Assembly (NCBI RefSeq): GCF_024753285.1
Contig: NZ_JANUGW010000026.1
Coordinates: 30,379 to 94,378 of the forward strand
DNA: 64,000 nucleotides
Direction: 5' to 3'
DNA from: Massilia pinisoli
GTDB lineage: Bacteria > Pseudomonadota > Gammaproteobacteria > Burkholderiales > Burkholderiaceae_D
The notes beneath the pieces were generated by a model, which saw only the letters and a program-made list of their open reading frames with translations, was not told the origin of the DNA and ran no database searches. This document shows, in pieces, positions 44,732 through 53,784 of this stretch. The position numbers were made by a program, and so were the translations under genes. The stretch's first letter is position 1. Every line of letters starts with the position of its first letter.

Positions 44732-45470
44732 CGACATGTTCAAAATGATCGTGGAACGGCCGCGGCTCGTCAACAGCAACGGGTACAGCCGCGATGGCCG
44801 CAAGTTCCGCAACGACGAGAATGCGCCAGGCCGGCTCGGCATGAAGCGCGGCTATACCCAACGGCCGAAATGGCTGAACGAGAACCTCGCGCCATTGAAG
44901 CGCTACCTGGAGCAGCAGGTGGACCGTCCGTGGGACAAAGTCTATAGCGAGATCCGCGCAACGATCGATGCGCGCAGCACGGTCAAGCAGCACATTCTTC
45001 AGCATATCGGCGACTTCGTTGCGATCGATACGCATTGGGTGGAAACGCCTGACGGGGGCAAGGTGATCGTCCGCAGGCGCTGGTCGTGCACGCACGTGCT
45101 GCTCGAGGACGCGAACATCGAACTGTTTGTTCATCCGCGGACGGGCATCCTGTTGCGCAATCGTCGTTTCGTTTCGCGCGACCGAAGCGCCAGGGAGCAG
45201 CGCGAGATGAAACGAGCGCAGGAACGCATCGACCGCCGGGACATCGACGCGCAGCACCAGCTTCGGCGCATCGACGGCATATGGTACGAGGTGACGCTCG
45301 GCCTTTTGCCGGCGCCGCGCGTGCAAGGGAACGACATCGTTCACGATTCTTGTTGGGATGCCGTTCGCAAGGAATGGGTGTCGCGCCAGCACGGTACTGC
45401 GGACACGTACGTTGTATCGAAGCGCCAGCTCGGCGCGAAAGAGTTGAAGAAATACGGGCTGGGCGCGTGA
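44724..45470 (+). CDS. Unrecognised rtcB-linked protein
   Basis: Protein of 248 aa, basic and soluble, starting at ATG 44724 after GGGAAGGAAA. The segment LNENLAPLKRYLEQQVDRPWDKVYSEI with QHILQHIGDFV looks like a conserved core I have a sense of from other bacteria, but I cannot name a family or function. A second part (LRRIDGIWYEVTLGLLP) resembles a short repeat-closing motif. Its position in the rtcB operon suggests a part in RNA repair or response to RNA damage; that is inference. Confidence 0.72.
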   Translation: MRDDMFKMIVERPRLVNSNGYSRDGRKFRNDENAPGRLGMKRGYTQRPKWLNENLAPLKRYLEQQVDRPWDKVYSEIRATIDARSTVKQHILQHIGDFVAIDTHWVETPDGGKVIVRRRWSCTHVLLEDANIELFVHPRTGILLRNRRFVSRDRSAREQREMKRAQERIDRRDIDAQHQLRRIDGIWYEVTLGLLPAPRVQGNDIVHDSCWDAVRKEWVSRQHGTADTYVVSKRQLGAKELKKYGLGA

Positions 45471-45496
45471 GCCGGCTCATCACAGGGAGAACAATC

Positions 45497-45704
45497 ATGA
45501 AAACCAAAGACATCGACCAGCCGTGCTTTCGAGATCACCAGCAAGCGCAGGAAAGGCTTCCCGTCTGAAACGCAGGTCAAACGCGGCGTCCGGTTCGTGC
45601 ACGGTGAGAAGGAACTCCTCGAAAAGCTCGGGCGCAACGATCCATGTCCGTGCGGGTCCGGACGGCATTTCAACAGGTGCTGCATGAAGTCGGGAAGCTT
45701 TTGA
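45497..45704 (+). pseudogene. SEC-C motif protein with +1 frameshift
   Basis: ATG 45497 (after AGGGAGA) opens a frame that reads MKTKDIDQP and then stops early at 45566-45568. Skipping one base (T45524) continues as AFEITSKRRKGFPSETQVK... and ends with RNDPCPCGSGRHFNRCC, a complete SEC-C zinc motif, at 45704. The joined product would be 68 aa. The frame has no other good start, so this is a one-base insertion, a sequencing error, or a programmed +1 shift at CCG-T. It is the last gene of the rtcB group. Confidence 0.7.
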
Positions 45705-45759
45705 CGGCGCCAATCGGAACGAGTATTTCCGTTGAGCGGACATCAGTTGCTCTGGATGG

Positions 45760-46311
45760 TCACGGGGGACCATCCAGCTCGATGACCTCGGCGCCCGCGC
45801 GAGCCGGCAACTCGTTCATTGGAACAACCTGGGGTTCTGTGTTCACGCCCGTGACGTGGCGATAAACGATGAACTTCTTGTTCGTCTCTCCATAGCCGTT
45901 TGTGCGTATGACGACGTCGGTCTCGGACGAGGATAGATATAGCCAGGAGGGCGGGTTCTTTTCGGCAAAGTCGAGTCGCTCGACCACTCCGTTGATCGGA
46001 TTACGAATGAGTACGAAACCTTGAAGGAAGTTCGCGGTGAACTCGCCGGAGACCACGAGCGCTCGCGTATGCGAACCGATACAGGCGATGCGGACGGATG
46101 CGCCTCTTGAACTGTCTCTATCCTCAAAAAACGGCCGCACTGAGCCGTTCTGGCGCAAGTAATAAACGTAGGTGTCGGCGATTTTCGAATCACGAACTGC
46201 ATCGACTCGGCTACTCGCTTTGCTGCCGACATCACACCTTTTCACGAGTTCGGCCGCCGCGGAAAAGGCATGAGCGAATACGCAGCACAGCAATAGAACC
46301 GAACTCTTCAT
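45760..46311 (-). CDS. Exported protein, candidate immunity to SLT-like effector
   Basis: Protein of 183 aa with a signal peptide (SVLLLCCVFAHAFSAAA), hence periplasmic. The mature part is beta-rich with two cysteines (KRCDVG and RIACIG). I recognise no family. Its ATG overlaps the stop of the transglycosylase-like gene by ATGA (46308-46311), as expected of an immunity gene for a wall-degrading effector. The role is inferred from location and signal peptide. Confidence 0.68.
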   Translation of the reverse strand: MKSSVLLLCCVFAHAFSAAAELVKRCDVGSKASSRVDAVRDSKIADTYVYYLRQNGSVRPFFEDRDSSRGASVRIACIGSHTRALVVSGEFTANFLQGFVLIRNPINGVVERLDFAEKNPPSWLYLSSSETDVVIRTNGYGETNKKFIVYRHVTGVNTEPQVVPMNELPARAGAEVIELDGPP

Positions 46312-46883
46312 TTCACCATATCCCGTAGTACTTGCATGGACTCGGGAGCCGCTGTCAGCTTTTCTGCCGCAGCTTTGATTTTGCTGTAGTAGATGCCGTT
46401 CCTGACACCGCGGTAATCCTTGTACGCTTCGCTGACAGCATCGGCTGCATGAGTGGCCGTACGTTTCTCGATGAGTGCCTGCATATAGGCCGTGCCAACG
46501 CGTATGTTCGTCGCTTCGTCCAGAATCTGGGCACTGTCGTGGAACTCGTCCGCTTCGCGGTAGAGGTCAACTTCGCGTCTGCGCTCGCGCGAAGGTTTCT
46601 TGAGGTTCTCGAGCCGATAAAGTTCCCGAATTGGCGCCCTCAGTAGCTGCATCAATCCCCGAGCACTGCTTCCATCGCTGCGTGCGTTCCTGTCAAAGCG
46701 GGACTCCATGTAAATCTGGCATATGACTAATTCGGTGGGCAAGCTGGACTGATTGTTTGCCTCGACCAACGCTCGTATTTCGTGCAGCCGGGCGAGGTCC
46801 TCGACTTCGACATCCACGGCCTTCTTGTCTGATATCGACGTCAGCTGCGCAGTGTGCGTCTTGATGACCTTTTTCGTCGCCAT
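46308..46883 (-). CDS. Lytic-transglycosylase-like protein, T6SS effector candidate
   Basis: Protein of 191 aa with no signal peptide and a lysozyme-fold SLT-like core: catalytic glutamate E60 in YMESRFDRNA, then SSARGLMQLL (residues 72-81), NIRVGTAYMQALIE (126-139) and SEAYKDYRG (151-159). These are the ordered motifs of family-1 lytic transglycosylases, which cut the glycan backbone of peptidoglycan. Start ATG 46883 is one base after the PAAR gene's stop. A cytoplasmic muramidase next to PAAR and a periplasmic partner fits a T6SS effector. Confidence 0.8.
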   Translation of the reverse strand: MATKKVIKTHTAQLTSISDKKAVDVEVEDLARLHEIRALVEANNQSSLPTELVICQIYMESRFDRNARSDGSSARGLMQLLRAPIRELYRLENLKKPSRERRREVDLYREADEFHDSAQILDEATNIRVGTAYMQALIEKRTATHAADAVSEAYKDYRGVRNGIYYSKIKAAAEKLTAAPESMQVLRDMVK

Positions 46884-46884
46884 A

Positions 46885-47457
46885 TTATCTGTCCCATGCC
46901 GGATTGAGAGGCGTTGTTTCCCGCGCATAGACGATGAGCGTAGCGTGCTCGGCGTTCGATGCCGCGACTGTGGCGGTCTTTCCGTCCCGGTCCGTCCTGC
47001 CCTCGACGCGGCGACCACTGCTGAGTTCGATCACATACGGAAAATCCGCGAGAGGCTGACCCGCTTCGTCCTTGACGTGAAAGTGCTGGTCATACGAAGC
47101 CGGCTGTTCGGCGGCGGCTGCTTTCGACGTTGTTTCGCTGCCCCCGGCAACTTTCTGGCTACCTGCATCGTCGGAGACGACCTGATATCGGACAGTTTGG
47201 CTCGGGATGAGGCGCGGATACGGATGACACTTACAGACACACAAGTCGTTTTCGAGCGCTACTTGAATTCCGTTCCAGCGTTCGTTGAGGCGAGCGCCGG
47301 CGCACGCGATGCGACCTGTGCTGTTACAGGCAGGGCAGTATACCGGGTCGTTTTCGAGCGCAATCCGAGCGCCATTGATCGCCCCGGAACTGCTGGCGCC
47401 AGTCACCTTGCCGCCTGCCGTTGTCGCAGCGCCTTCAGTGATCGTATGTCGTTTCAT
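46885..47457 (-). CDS. PAAR-domain T6SS spike-tip protein
   Basis: Protein of 190 aa whose first 80 residues follow the PAAR pattern: MKRHTITEGAATTAGGKVTGAS, GARIALENDPVYCPAC, and a final CVCKCH; cysteines 41, 44, 73, 75 and 77 and nearby histidines could bind the tip metal. Residues 120-190 (HFHVKDEAGQPLADFPYVI... VEGRTDRDGKTATV) form a beta-rich adaptor-like extension. PAAR caps VgrG and carries effectors. ATG 47457 starts at the PAAR consensus. It heads the minus-strand PAAR, effector, immunity unit. The 339-nt gap beyond it has no gene I can support. Confidence 0.85.
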   Translation of the reverse strand: MKRHTITEGAATTAGGKVTGASSSGAINGARIALENDPVYCPACNSTGRIACAGARLNERWNGIQVALENDLCVCKCHPYPRLIPSQTVRYQVVSDDAGSQKVAGGSETTSKAAAAEQPASYDQHFHVKDEAGQPLADFPYVIELSSGRRVEGRTDRDGKTATVAASNAEHATLIVYARETTPLNPAWDR

Positions 47458-47796
47458 AGCCCTCCCGAGCCAGAGGATCGCGCTACCTGACCGAGCGTCA
47501 GGCGAAAGAACCAATCTAGCTGGGGCGCGACCGTAGATCTTGGCTTGGCACAAAGAAGCCAGCCGAACTGCTGGCATGTGAATCGGCTTATGACAACCCG
47601 ACCAATCCTGAAGCGAAACTTGTGCGCCGCGTTGGCGCTGTCGGGGCCAGTGCACTTACTTAGTTGGAGATTCGACGTGCTCTTTAATGCCTATCCGACG
47701 TGAAACAGCAAACCTTTTTCGATGACGCGTTTCAGCTCGAGACCCAGCTGTCGTACGCCATCGGATTTTTGCCGTGACGTTGGCGCCGCTAGCCAA

Positions 47797-48447
47797 TCAC
47801 GGCGAAGGCAAAACCGCCGTAGACCACGGCGCCAGCATATGCCACCCGAGGCGCGAATACAGTGCGCGCCCGTTGTCCGTCGCCACCAACAGCCGTTCGC
47901 TCGCACCGGCACGGATCGCAATTGAATCGAGTGCGTGCATGACGATCGTCCCGAGGCCGCGTCGGCGATGGTGCTCTGCCGTTTCGATCTGATCGAAGAT
48001 GGCGTCACCGCCGTGCACCACCAAGCGCCCCGATGCGGCCTGTTCGTCGCTGCCGTGGATCACACGAACGACGTGGGCGTCGTTCTGCACGTCGAACGCC
48101 AGGCGATATGCCGGGGGCAGCGTGGCGTGGCTGGTCATGGGGGCAGGGCACCCCATCAGATGGCCTGGCGGCTCGATGCGCCAGCGCTCGGGGAGGGCGC
48201 GCCGCAATACCTCGGGAGCGACGGCCGCCTTAAGGAAGATGTGGGGATCTTGAATGCGGTCCGCACAGGCTTGCAGTGCCTGTCCCGCGTCGAGGAACAC
48301 GTGGCGTCGCAACTGGTCCGGCCTGCCGACTTCGACGACGAGGCCACCGTCCTGGTGAAAAGGGATTGGAAGGCCGCGCGATAGGCTCCATCCCGTCAGC
48401 CAGCGTTCGATCAGCGAAAGGTCGACCAATTTGAGCCAGTGCCTCAC
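47797..48447 (-). CDS. GNAT-family N-acetyltransferase
   Basis: Protein of 216 aa with a C-terminal GNAT domain: the acetyl-CoA loop reads HHRRRGLGTIVMHALDSIA, followed by ERLLVATDNGRALYSRLGWHML, the usual closing strands. The N-terminal half has no family I can name. The target is unknown. It begins at GTG 48447 with no clear ribosome site, so the true start may be internal. It lies just downstream of gyrB on the same strand, 67 nt from the gyrB stop. Confidence 0.78.
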   Translation of the reverse strand: MRHWLKLVDLSLIERWLTGWSLSRGLPIPFHQDGGLVVEVGRPDQLRRHVFLDAGQALQACADRIQDPHIFLKAAVAPEVLRRALPERWRIEPPGHLMGCPAPMTSHATLPPAYRLAFDVQNDAHVVRVIHGSDEQAASGRLVVHGGDAIFDQIETAEHHRRRGLGTIVMHALDSIAIRAGASERLLVATDNGRALYSRLGWHMLAPWSTAVLPSP

Positions 48448-48513
48448 ATGAATACAGCGGACGTCCGCCAGAACATCGATCGGCTCCAGCGGACGTTGGA
48501 ACGGAATCGCGAC

Positions 48514-51018
48514 TTAGACGTCGATATTCCCCGCCTGCAGCGCATTCGACTCGATGAAGTTACGACGCGGTTCGACCTCATCGCCCATCAGCGTGGTAAA
48601 GATCTGGTCCGCCGCAATGGCATCCTCGATCTGCACCTTCAACAGGCGACGCACCGTCGGATCCATCGTGGTTTCCCACAGCTGCTCGGGATTCATCTCA
48701 CCGAGACCCTTGTAGCGCTGCTTCGACACGCCACGCTCCGCTTCTTCGCGCAGCCATTCCATGGCTTGCTGGAAGTCGCGCACGGCGAATTCCTTCATCT
48801 TGTCGCCTTCGCCGCGGCGGATGATGGCGCCTTCACCCATCAGGCCCTGGAACGTCTCGGCCGAGTTTTCCAGGGTCTTGTAGTCGGCGCCGGCGACGAA
48901 ATCGGCGTCGATCGACGTCGCTTGCACGTTGCCGTAGTGGATGCGTTCGATGCGCAGGCTGTGCTTGTCCGACAGCTCGTCGGAACGCACGCCCACCTTC
49001 ACGCTCGACTCGTGGATCGCGTCGGCCAGCGCCTGCGCCGATTTCTCGGCCGCCTCCTGCGTCGACAGGTCCAGCTTCACGCCCGTCATGATGGCGGACA
49101 GCGCGGCGCGGTCGATCACGCGCGACAGGCGCATCATGATCGCGTTCGCCTTGTTGTACTTGTCGACGAGGTCGCCCAGCGCGCCGTCGCTGATCACCTC
49201 CGCGCCTTCCTTCGGCAGCAGCGCGGCGCCGTTCAGGGCGAAGCGCATCATGTAGCTCGCTTCCTCGACGTCGTCCTTCAGGTAGCGCTCGTCGCGGCCG
49301 GCTTTCACCTTGTACAGCGGCGGCTGCGCGATGTAGATGTGGCCCCGCTCGACCAGCTGCGGCATCTGGCGGTAGAACAGGGTCAGCAGCAGCGTGCGGA
49401 TGTGGGCGCCGTCGACGTCCGCGTCGGTCATGATGATGATGCGGTGGTAGCGCAGCTTGTCGACGTTGAACTCGTCCGGACCGATCGACGTGCCCAAGGT
49501 AGCGATCAACGTGGTGATCTGTTCCGACGACAGCATCTTCTCGAAGCGCGCCTTTTCCACGTTCAGCACCTTGCCGCGCAGCGGCAGGATCGCCTGGAAC
49601 TTACGATCGCGACCCTGCTTGGCGGAACCGCCTGCGGAGTCACCCTCGACGATGTACAGCTCGGCCAGCGCCGGGTCGCGTTCCTGGCAGTCGGCCAGCT
49701 TCGACGACAGGCCCAGGCCGTCCATCACGCCCTTGCGGCGGGTGAGGTCGCGGGCCTTGCGGGCCGCTTCGCGCGCGCGCGCCGCTTCGACGATCTTGCC
49801 GCAGATGATCTTGGCGTCGTTCGGTTTTTCCATCAGGAAGTCCGTGAGCGTCTTCGCCACGATCTCTTCGACCGGGCCGCGCACTTCCGACGACACGAGC
49901 TTGTCTTTCGTTTGCGACGAGAACTTCGGCTCAGGCACTTTCACCGACAGTACGCAAGTCAGGCCTTCGCGCATGTCGTCGCCCGAGATCTCGACCTTGG
50001 CTTTCTTGGCGAAGTCGTTCTCGTCGATGTATTTGTTGATCACGCGCGTCATCGCGGCGCGCAGGCCCGTCAGGTGGGTGCCGCCATCGCGCTGCGGGAT
50101 GTTGTTCGTGAAGCACAGCACCTGCTCGTTGTAGGCGTCGTTCCACTGCATCGACACGTCCACCGTGATCGTCGTGTTCTGGTCCGACTGGCGCTCGCCC
50201 GTGGCTTGGAAGATGGTCGGGTGCAGCGGCGTCTTGGCCTTGTTGATGTATTCCACGAAGCCGCGGGTGCCGCCTTCGAACGCAAAGATTTCTTCCTTGC
50301 CCGTGCGCTGGTCGGTCAGCTTGATGTTGACGCCGTTGTTCAGGAACGAGAGTTCGCGGATGCGCTTCGAGAGGATCTCGTAGTGGTATTCGACGTGCGT
50401 GAAGATGTCCTCGTCGGCCCAGAAGTGCACCTCGGTGCCGCGCTTGTCGGTTTCGCCGATGACCTTGATCGGCGAAACTTCCACGCCGTCGATGATTTCG
50501 ATCTCGCGGTTCAGCGGAACGCCGCGCTCGAATTCCATCTGGTGGACTTTGCCGTTCTGGCGCACGGTCACGCGCAGCAGCTTCGACAGCGCGTTCACGC
50601 ACGACACGCCCACGCCGTGCAGGCCGCCGGACACTTTATACGCGTTCTGGTTGAATTTGCCGCCGGCGTGCAGTTCGGTCAGGGCGATCTCGGTCGCCGA
50701 GCGTTTCGGCTCGTGCTTGTCGTCCATCTTGAGGCCGGTCGGGATGCCGCGGCCGTTGTCGGTGATCGAGACCGAATTGTCTGAGTGGATCGTGACGTGG
50801 ATCTCGGTGCAGTAGCCGGCCAGCGCCTCGTCGATCGAGTTATCGAGCACCTCGAACACGAGGTGGTGCAGGCCGGTGCCATCCGACGTGTCGCCGATGT
50901 ACATGCCCGGACGCTTGCGCACGGCTTCCAGGCCTTCCAGAATCTGGATCGACGCGGCGCCGTATTCTTCCGGCTTCGCAAGAGAGGATTCCAAAACTGC
51001 TTGAGTGTTCTCGGACAT
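48514..51018 (-). CDS. gyrB: DNA gyrase subunit B
   Basis: DNA gyrase ATPase subunit of 834 aa. The GHKL ATPase site shows TSDGTGLHHLVFEVLDNSIDEA and the glycine-rich GRGIPTGLK; the transducer domain follows; the TOPRIM region has EGDSAGGSAKQGRDRKFQAILPLRGK and DADVDGAHIRTLLLTLF; the C-terminal tail ends in RRNFIESNALQAGNIDV, standard for proteobacterial GyrB. With GyrA it supercoils DNA. It lies downstream of dnaN in the conserved dnaA, dnaN, gyrB order. Confidence 0.98.
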   Translation of the reverse strand: MSENTQAVLESSLAKPEEYGAASIQILEGLEAVRKRPGMYIGDTSDGTGLHHLVFEVLDNSIDEALAGYCTEIHVTIHSDNSVSITDNGRGIPTGLKMDDKHEPKRSATEIALTELHAGGKFNQNAYKVSGGLHGVGVSCVNALSKLLRVTVRQNGKVHQMEFERGVPLNREIEIIDGVEVSPIKVIGETDKRGTEVHFWADEDIFTHVEYHYEILSKRIRELSFLNNGVNIKLTDQRTGKEEIFAFEGGTRGFVEYINKAKTPLHPTIFQATGERQSDQNTTITVDVSMQWNDAYNEQVLCFTNNIPQRDGGTHLTGLRAAMTRVINKYIDENDFAKKAKVEISGDDMREGLTCVLSVKVPEPKFSSQTKDKLVSSEVRGPVEEIVAKTLTDFLMEKPNDAKIICGKIVEAARAREAARKARDLTRRKGVMDGLGLSSKLADCQERDPALAELYIVEGDSAGGSAKQGRDRKFQAILPLRGKVLNVEKARFEKMLSSEQITTLIATLGTSIGPDEFNVDKLRYHRIIIMTDADVDGAHIRTLLLTLFYRQMPQLVERGHIYIAQPPLYKVKAGRDERYLKDDVEEASYMMRFALNGAALLPKEGAEVISDGALGDLVDKYNKANAIMMRLSRVIDRAALSAIMTGVKLDLSTQEAAEKSAQALADAIHESSVKVGVRSDELSDKHSLRIERIHYGNVQATSIDADFVAGADYKTLENSAETFQGLMGEGAIIRRGEGDKMKEFAVRDFQQAMEWLREEAERGVSKQRYKGLGEMNPEQLWETTMDPTVRRLLKVQIEDAIAADQIFTTLMGDEVEPRRNFIESNALQAGNIDV

Positions 51019-51174
51019 GACTGCTTTCTCAAATAACGTGTGAATCAGACGGCCGGCGGGTAGGCCTGCGGTCTCGATCGTCGATCAGCCGGGCAGGACT
51101 CGCCATGGAATCCCGCACCGGCCGTTGCCGCACGAAGGACGGCAAACAACGAATATATGGGCGCTTTGCCCGAA

Positions 51175-52281
51175 TTAAATACGCATCGGCATGACGACGT
51201 ACTTGAAGTCGCCATTTTCCGGGATCGACATCAGCGCCGACGAATTCGAATCGCCCAGCGAAATGTTCACCTGGTCGCATTTCAGGTTGTTCAGCACGTC
51301 CAGCAGGTACGTGACGTTGAAACCGATGTCGATCGTGTCGCCGCCGTAGTCGATTTCCAGCTCTTCCACGGCCTCTTCCTGGTCGGCGTTGGTCGAGCTG
51401 ATCTTCATCGAACCCGGGGAGATCATGCAGCGGACACCTTTGAACTTGTCGCTCGTCATGATCGCGGCGCGCTGCAGCGAACGCAGCAGCTCGTCGCGGC
51501 TGATCGTGAAGTCGTTCTTGTAACCCTTCGGGATCACGCGGGTGTAATCCGGGAACTTGCCTTCGACCAGTTTCGACACGAGTTCGATATCGGCGAACGT
51601 CAGCTTGACCTGCGACGCGGCGATGTCCAGGCGGACTTCGTCATCGCTTTCTTCCAGCAGGCGCTGCAGTTCCAGGATGGTCTTGCGCGGGATGATCACT
51701 TCCTGGCGCTCGAATTGCTGCTCGGCCGTTACCTGCGCGAACGCGAGGCGGTGGCCGTCGGTGGCCACGGCGATCACGTTGTTACCGTCCAGCACCAGCA
51801 GCAGGCCGTTCAGGTAGTAGCGGATGTCTTGCTGTGCCATCGCGAAGTGCACCATGTTGAACAGGTGCTTCAGCGTTTTCTGCGGCAGCGTGACGGTCGC
51901 GTTATAGGTGTCCGCGACGGACACGGTCGGAAATTCCTCGGCCGCCAGGGTCTGCAGCGCGAAGCGTGATTTGCCGCTCTGGACGGTCAGGCGCTTGTTC
52001 AGCAGGGTCATCGTGACGTCGCCGGATTCCGGCAGCGCGCGCAGGATGTCCAGCAGCTTGCGCGCGGCGACGGTCGTGCCCGCTTCTTCAGGGCCCGAAC
52101 CGATGTTGGCCAGGGTCGTGATCTGCACCTCGGTGTCGGTCGACAGGAACGAGACGCTCTCGCCATTCTTGCGGATGAGGATATTGGCCAGAATCGGCAT
52201 GGTGTGCCGACGCTCGACAATACCACTCACGATCTGCAGTGGCCGGAGAAGCGTGTCTCGGGTGGATTTGACCAGTTGCAT
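51175..52281 (-). CDS. dnaN: DNA polymerase III beta clamp
   Basis: Beta sliding clamp of 368 aa, the usual length. It forms the ring that tethers DNA polymerase III to DNA. The N-terminal SFVSGIVERRHTMPILANILI-like opening (VSGIVERRHTMPILANI), central LLLVLDGNNVIAVATDGHRLAF and the C-terminal YVVMPMRI clamp-end motif are diagnostic. It follows dnaA on the minus strand after 90 nt and precedes gyrB. Confidence 0.98.
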   Translation of the reverse strand: MQLVKSTRDTLLRPLQIVSGIVERRHTMPILANILIRKNGESVSFLSTDTEVQITTLANIGSGPEEAGTTVAARKLLDILRALPESGDVTMTLLNKRLTVQSGKSRFALQTLAAEEFPTVSVADTYNATVTLPQKTLKHLFNMVHFAMAQQDIRYYLNGLLLVLDGNNVIAVATDGHRLAFAQVTAEQQFERQEVIIPRKTILELQRLLEESDDEVRLDIAASQVKLTFADIELVSKLVEGKFPDYTRVIPKGYKNDFTISRDELLRSLQRAAIMTSDKFKGVRCMISPGSMKISSTNADQEEAVEELEIDYGGDTIDIGFNVTYLLDVLNNLKCDQVNISLGDSNSSALMSIPENGDFKYVVMPMRI

Positions 52282-52371
52282 AGATATCCTCGGTTATGGG
52301 TAAAAATGTTGTTCGCGCAATATTTTGCCAGAAATCATCGGGGGCATAGACTTTTCCCCCGCGTTCACGCA

Positions 52372-53784
52372 TCAGCCTTTCAAGGTCTGCTCCAGCACGT
52401 GCAATTCGTGGTTGCATTCGGCGTTCTTGGCCCGGTCCTGCGCGATCTTGCGCACTGCGTGCAGCACCGTCGTATGGTCGCGGCCGCCGAACAGTTCGCC
52501 GATTTCCGGCAGGCTCTTCTGCGTCAGCTCTTTCGCCAGGTACATCGCAATCTGGCGCGGGCGCGCGATGTTGGCCGGGCGGCGTTTCGAGTACATGTCC
52601 GCGACCTTGATGTTGAAGAAGTCGGCCACGGTCTTCTGGATGTTTTCTACGGAGATCTGGCGGTTCTGCACCGACAGCAAATCCTTCAGGGCTTCCTTCA
52701 CGACGTCGATCGTGATGTCCTTGCCGTGGAAGCGCGAGTACGCGAGGATTTTCCTCAGCGCGCCTTCCAGTTCGCGCACGTTCGAGCGCAGGTGCTTCGC
52801 GACGAAGAAGGCGACGTCGTCGTTCAGCATGACGCCTTCCGATTCCGCCTTTTTCATCAGGATCGCCACGCGCATTTCCAGTTCCGGCGGTTCGATCGCG
52901 ACCGTCAGGCCGGAGTCGAAGCGCGAGATCAGGCGGTCGTCCATGCCGGTGATCTCTTTCGGATACGTATCCGACGTGATGATGATCTGCTTCTTGGCCG
53001 CGATCAGCGCTTCGAACGCATAGAAGAATTCTTCCTGCGTGCGGCTCTTGCCGCCGAAGAATTGAATATCGTCGATGAGCAGCATGTCCAGCGAGTGGTA
53101 GTAATGCTTGAAGTCATCGAAGCCTTTGCGCTGGTACGCCGTCACGACGTCGCGCACATACTGCTCCGCGTGGATGTAGCGGATGCGCGCGCCCGGCTGG
53201 TCGGCCATCACCTGGTTGCCGATCGCGTGGATCAAGTGCGTCTTACCGAGGCCCACGCCGCCGTAGAAGAACAACGGGTTGTACGACACGCCCGGGTTGT
53301 TGGCGACCTGGATCGCGGCTGCGCGCGCCAGCTGGTTGGCCTTACCGGTCACGAAGTTCTCGAACGTGAGGTCCGGATTGACGCGGCTCTGTTCGCGGCG
53401 CGGATTGTTCGCGATGACGTTGTCCGGCGTGACGACGGGCATCTCCGGCACCGTCTTGTCGGCCGCGGCGTTGATGCCGATCGCGCCGCTGCTGGACGGC
53501 ATCGGGGCGGGGGCCGAGGAGACCGCTTTCTTCGGCAGGCTGTTCTTCGGGTCGAGCACGAACTGGACGTCGACCGGCCGCTGATAATGCTCGGACGCCA
53601 GCGCCGTGATGCGGTTCGCGAATTGCGACTTCACCCAGTCGAGCTTGAAGCGATTCGGCGCCGCAATGCGCAGCTTGCCGTCCTCGTAGTCGAGGGCAAC
53701 GAGTGGTTTGATCCACGCGGTATATTGCTGCGGTGTCAGCTCGAGCTCCAACTGGTTGGAACAGGTCTGCCAAAAGTTATCCAT
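52372..53784 (-). CDS. dnaA: Chromosomal replication initiator DnaA
   Basis: Replication initiator of 470 aa. Domain I opens with FWQTCSNQLELELTPQQYTAWI; a variable linker (about residues 80-135) follows; domain III has the Walker A GGVGLGKTH (residues 175-183) and LLIDDIQF Walker B; domain IV ends with the DnaA-box-binding GGRDHTTVLHAVRKI. A DnaA-box variant TTATCCATA overlaps the start codon, consistent with autoregulation. It is divergent from rpmH, with the presumed origin between. Confidence 0.98.
   Translation of the reverse strand: MDNFWQTCSNQLELELTPQQYTAWIKPLVALDYEDGKLRIAAPNRFKLDWVKSQFANRITALASEHYQRPVDVQFVLDPKNSLPKKAVSSAPAPMPSSSGAIGINAAADKTVPEMPVVTPDNVIANNPRREQSRVNPDLTFENFVTGKANQLARAAAIQVANNPGVSYNPLFFYGGVGLGKTHLIHAIGNQVMADQPGARIRYIHAEQYVRDVVTAYQRKGFDDFKHYYHSLDMLLIDDIQFFGGKSRTQEEFFYAFEALIAAKKQIIITSDTYPKEITGMDDRLISRFDSGLTVAIEPPELEMRVAILMKKAESEGVMLNDDVAFFVAKHLRSNVRELEGALRKILAYSRFHGKDITIDVVKEALKDLLSVQNRQISVENIQKTVADFFNIKVADMYSKRRPANIARPRQIAMYLAKELTQKSLPEIGELFGGRDHTTVLHAVRKIAQDRAKNAECNHELHVLEQTLKG

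Noticed and set aside
47699..47779. Short frame starting MKQQTFFDDAF near 47.7 kb
   Set aside because: Only about 25 codons, no ribosome site, no recognisable remainder; the resemblance to a transposase start is too weak.
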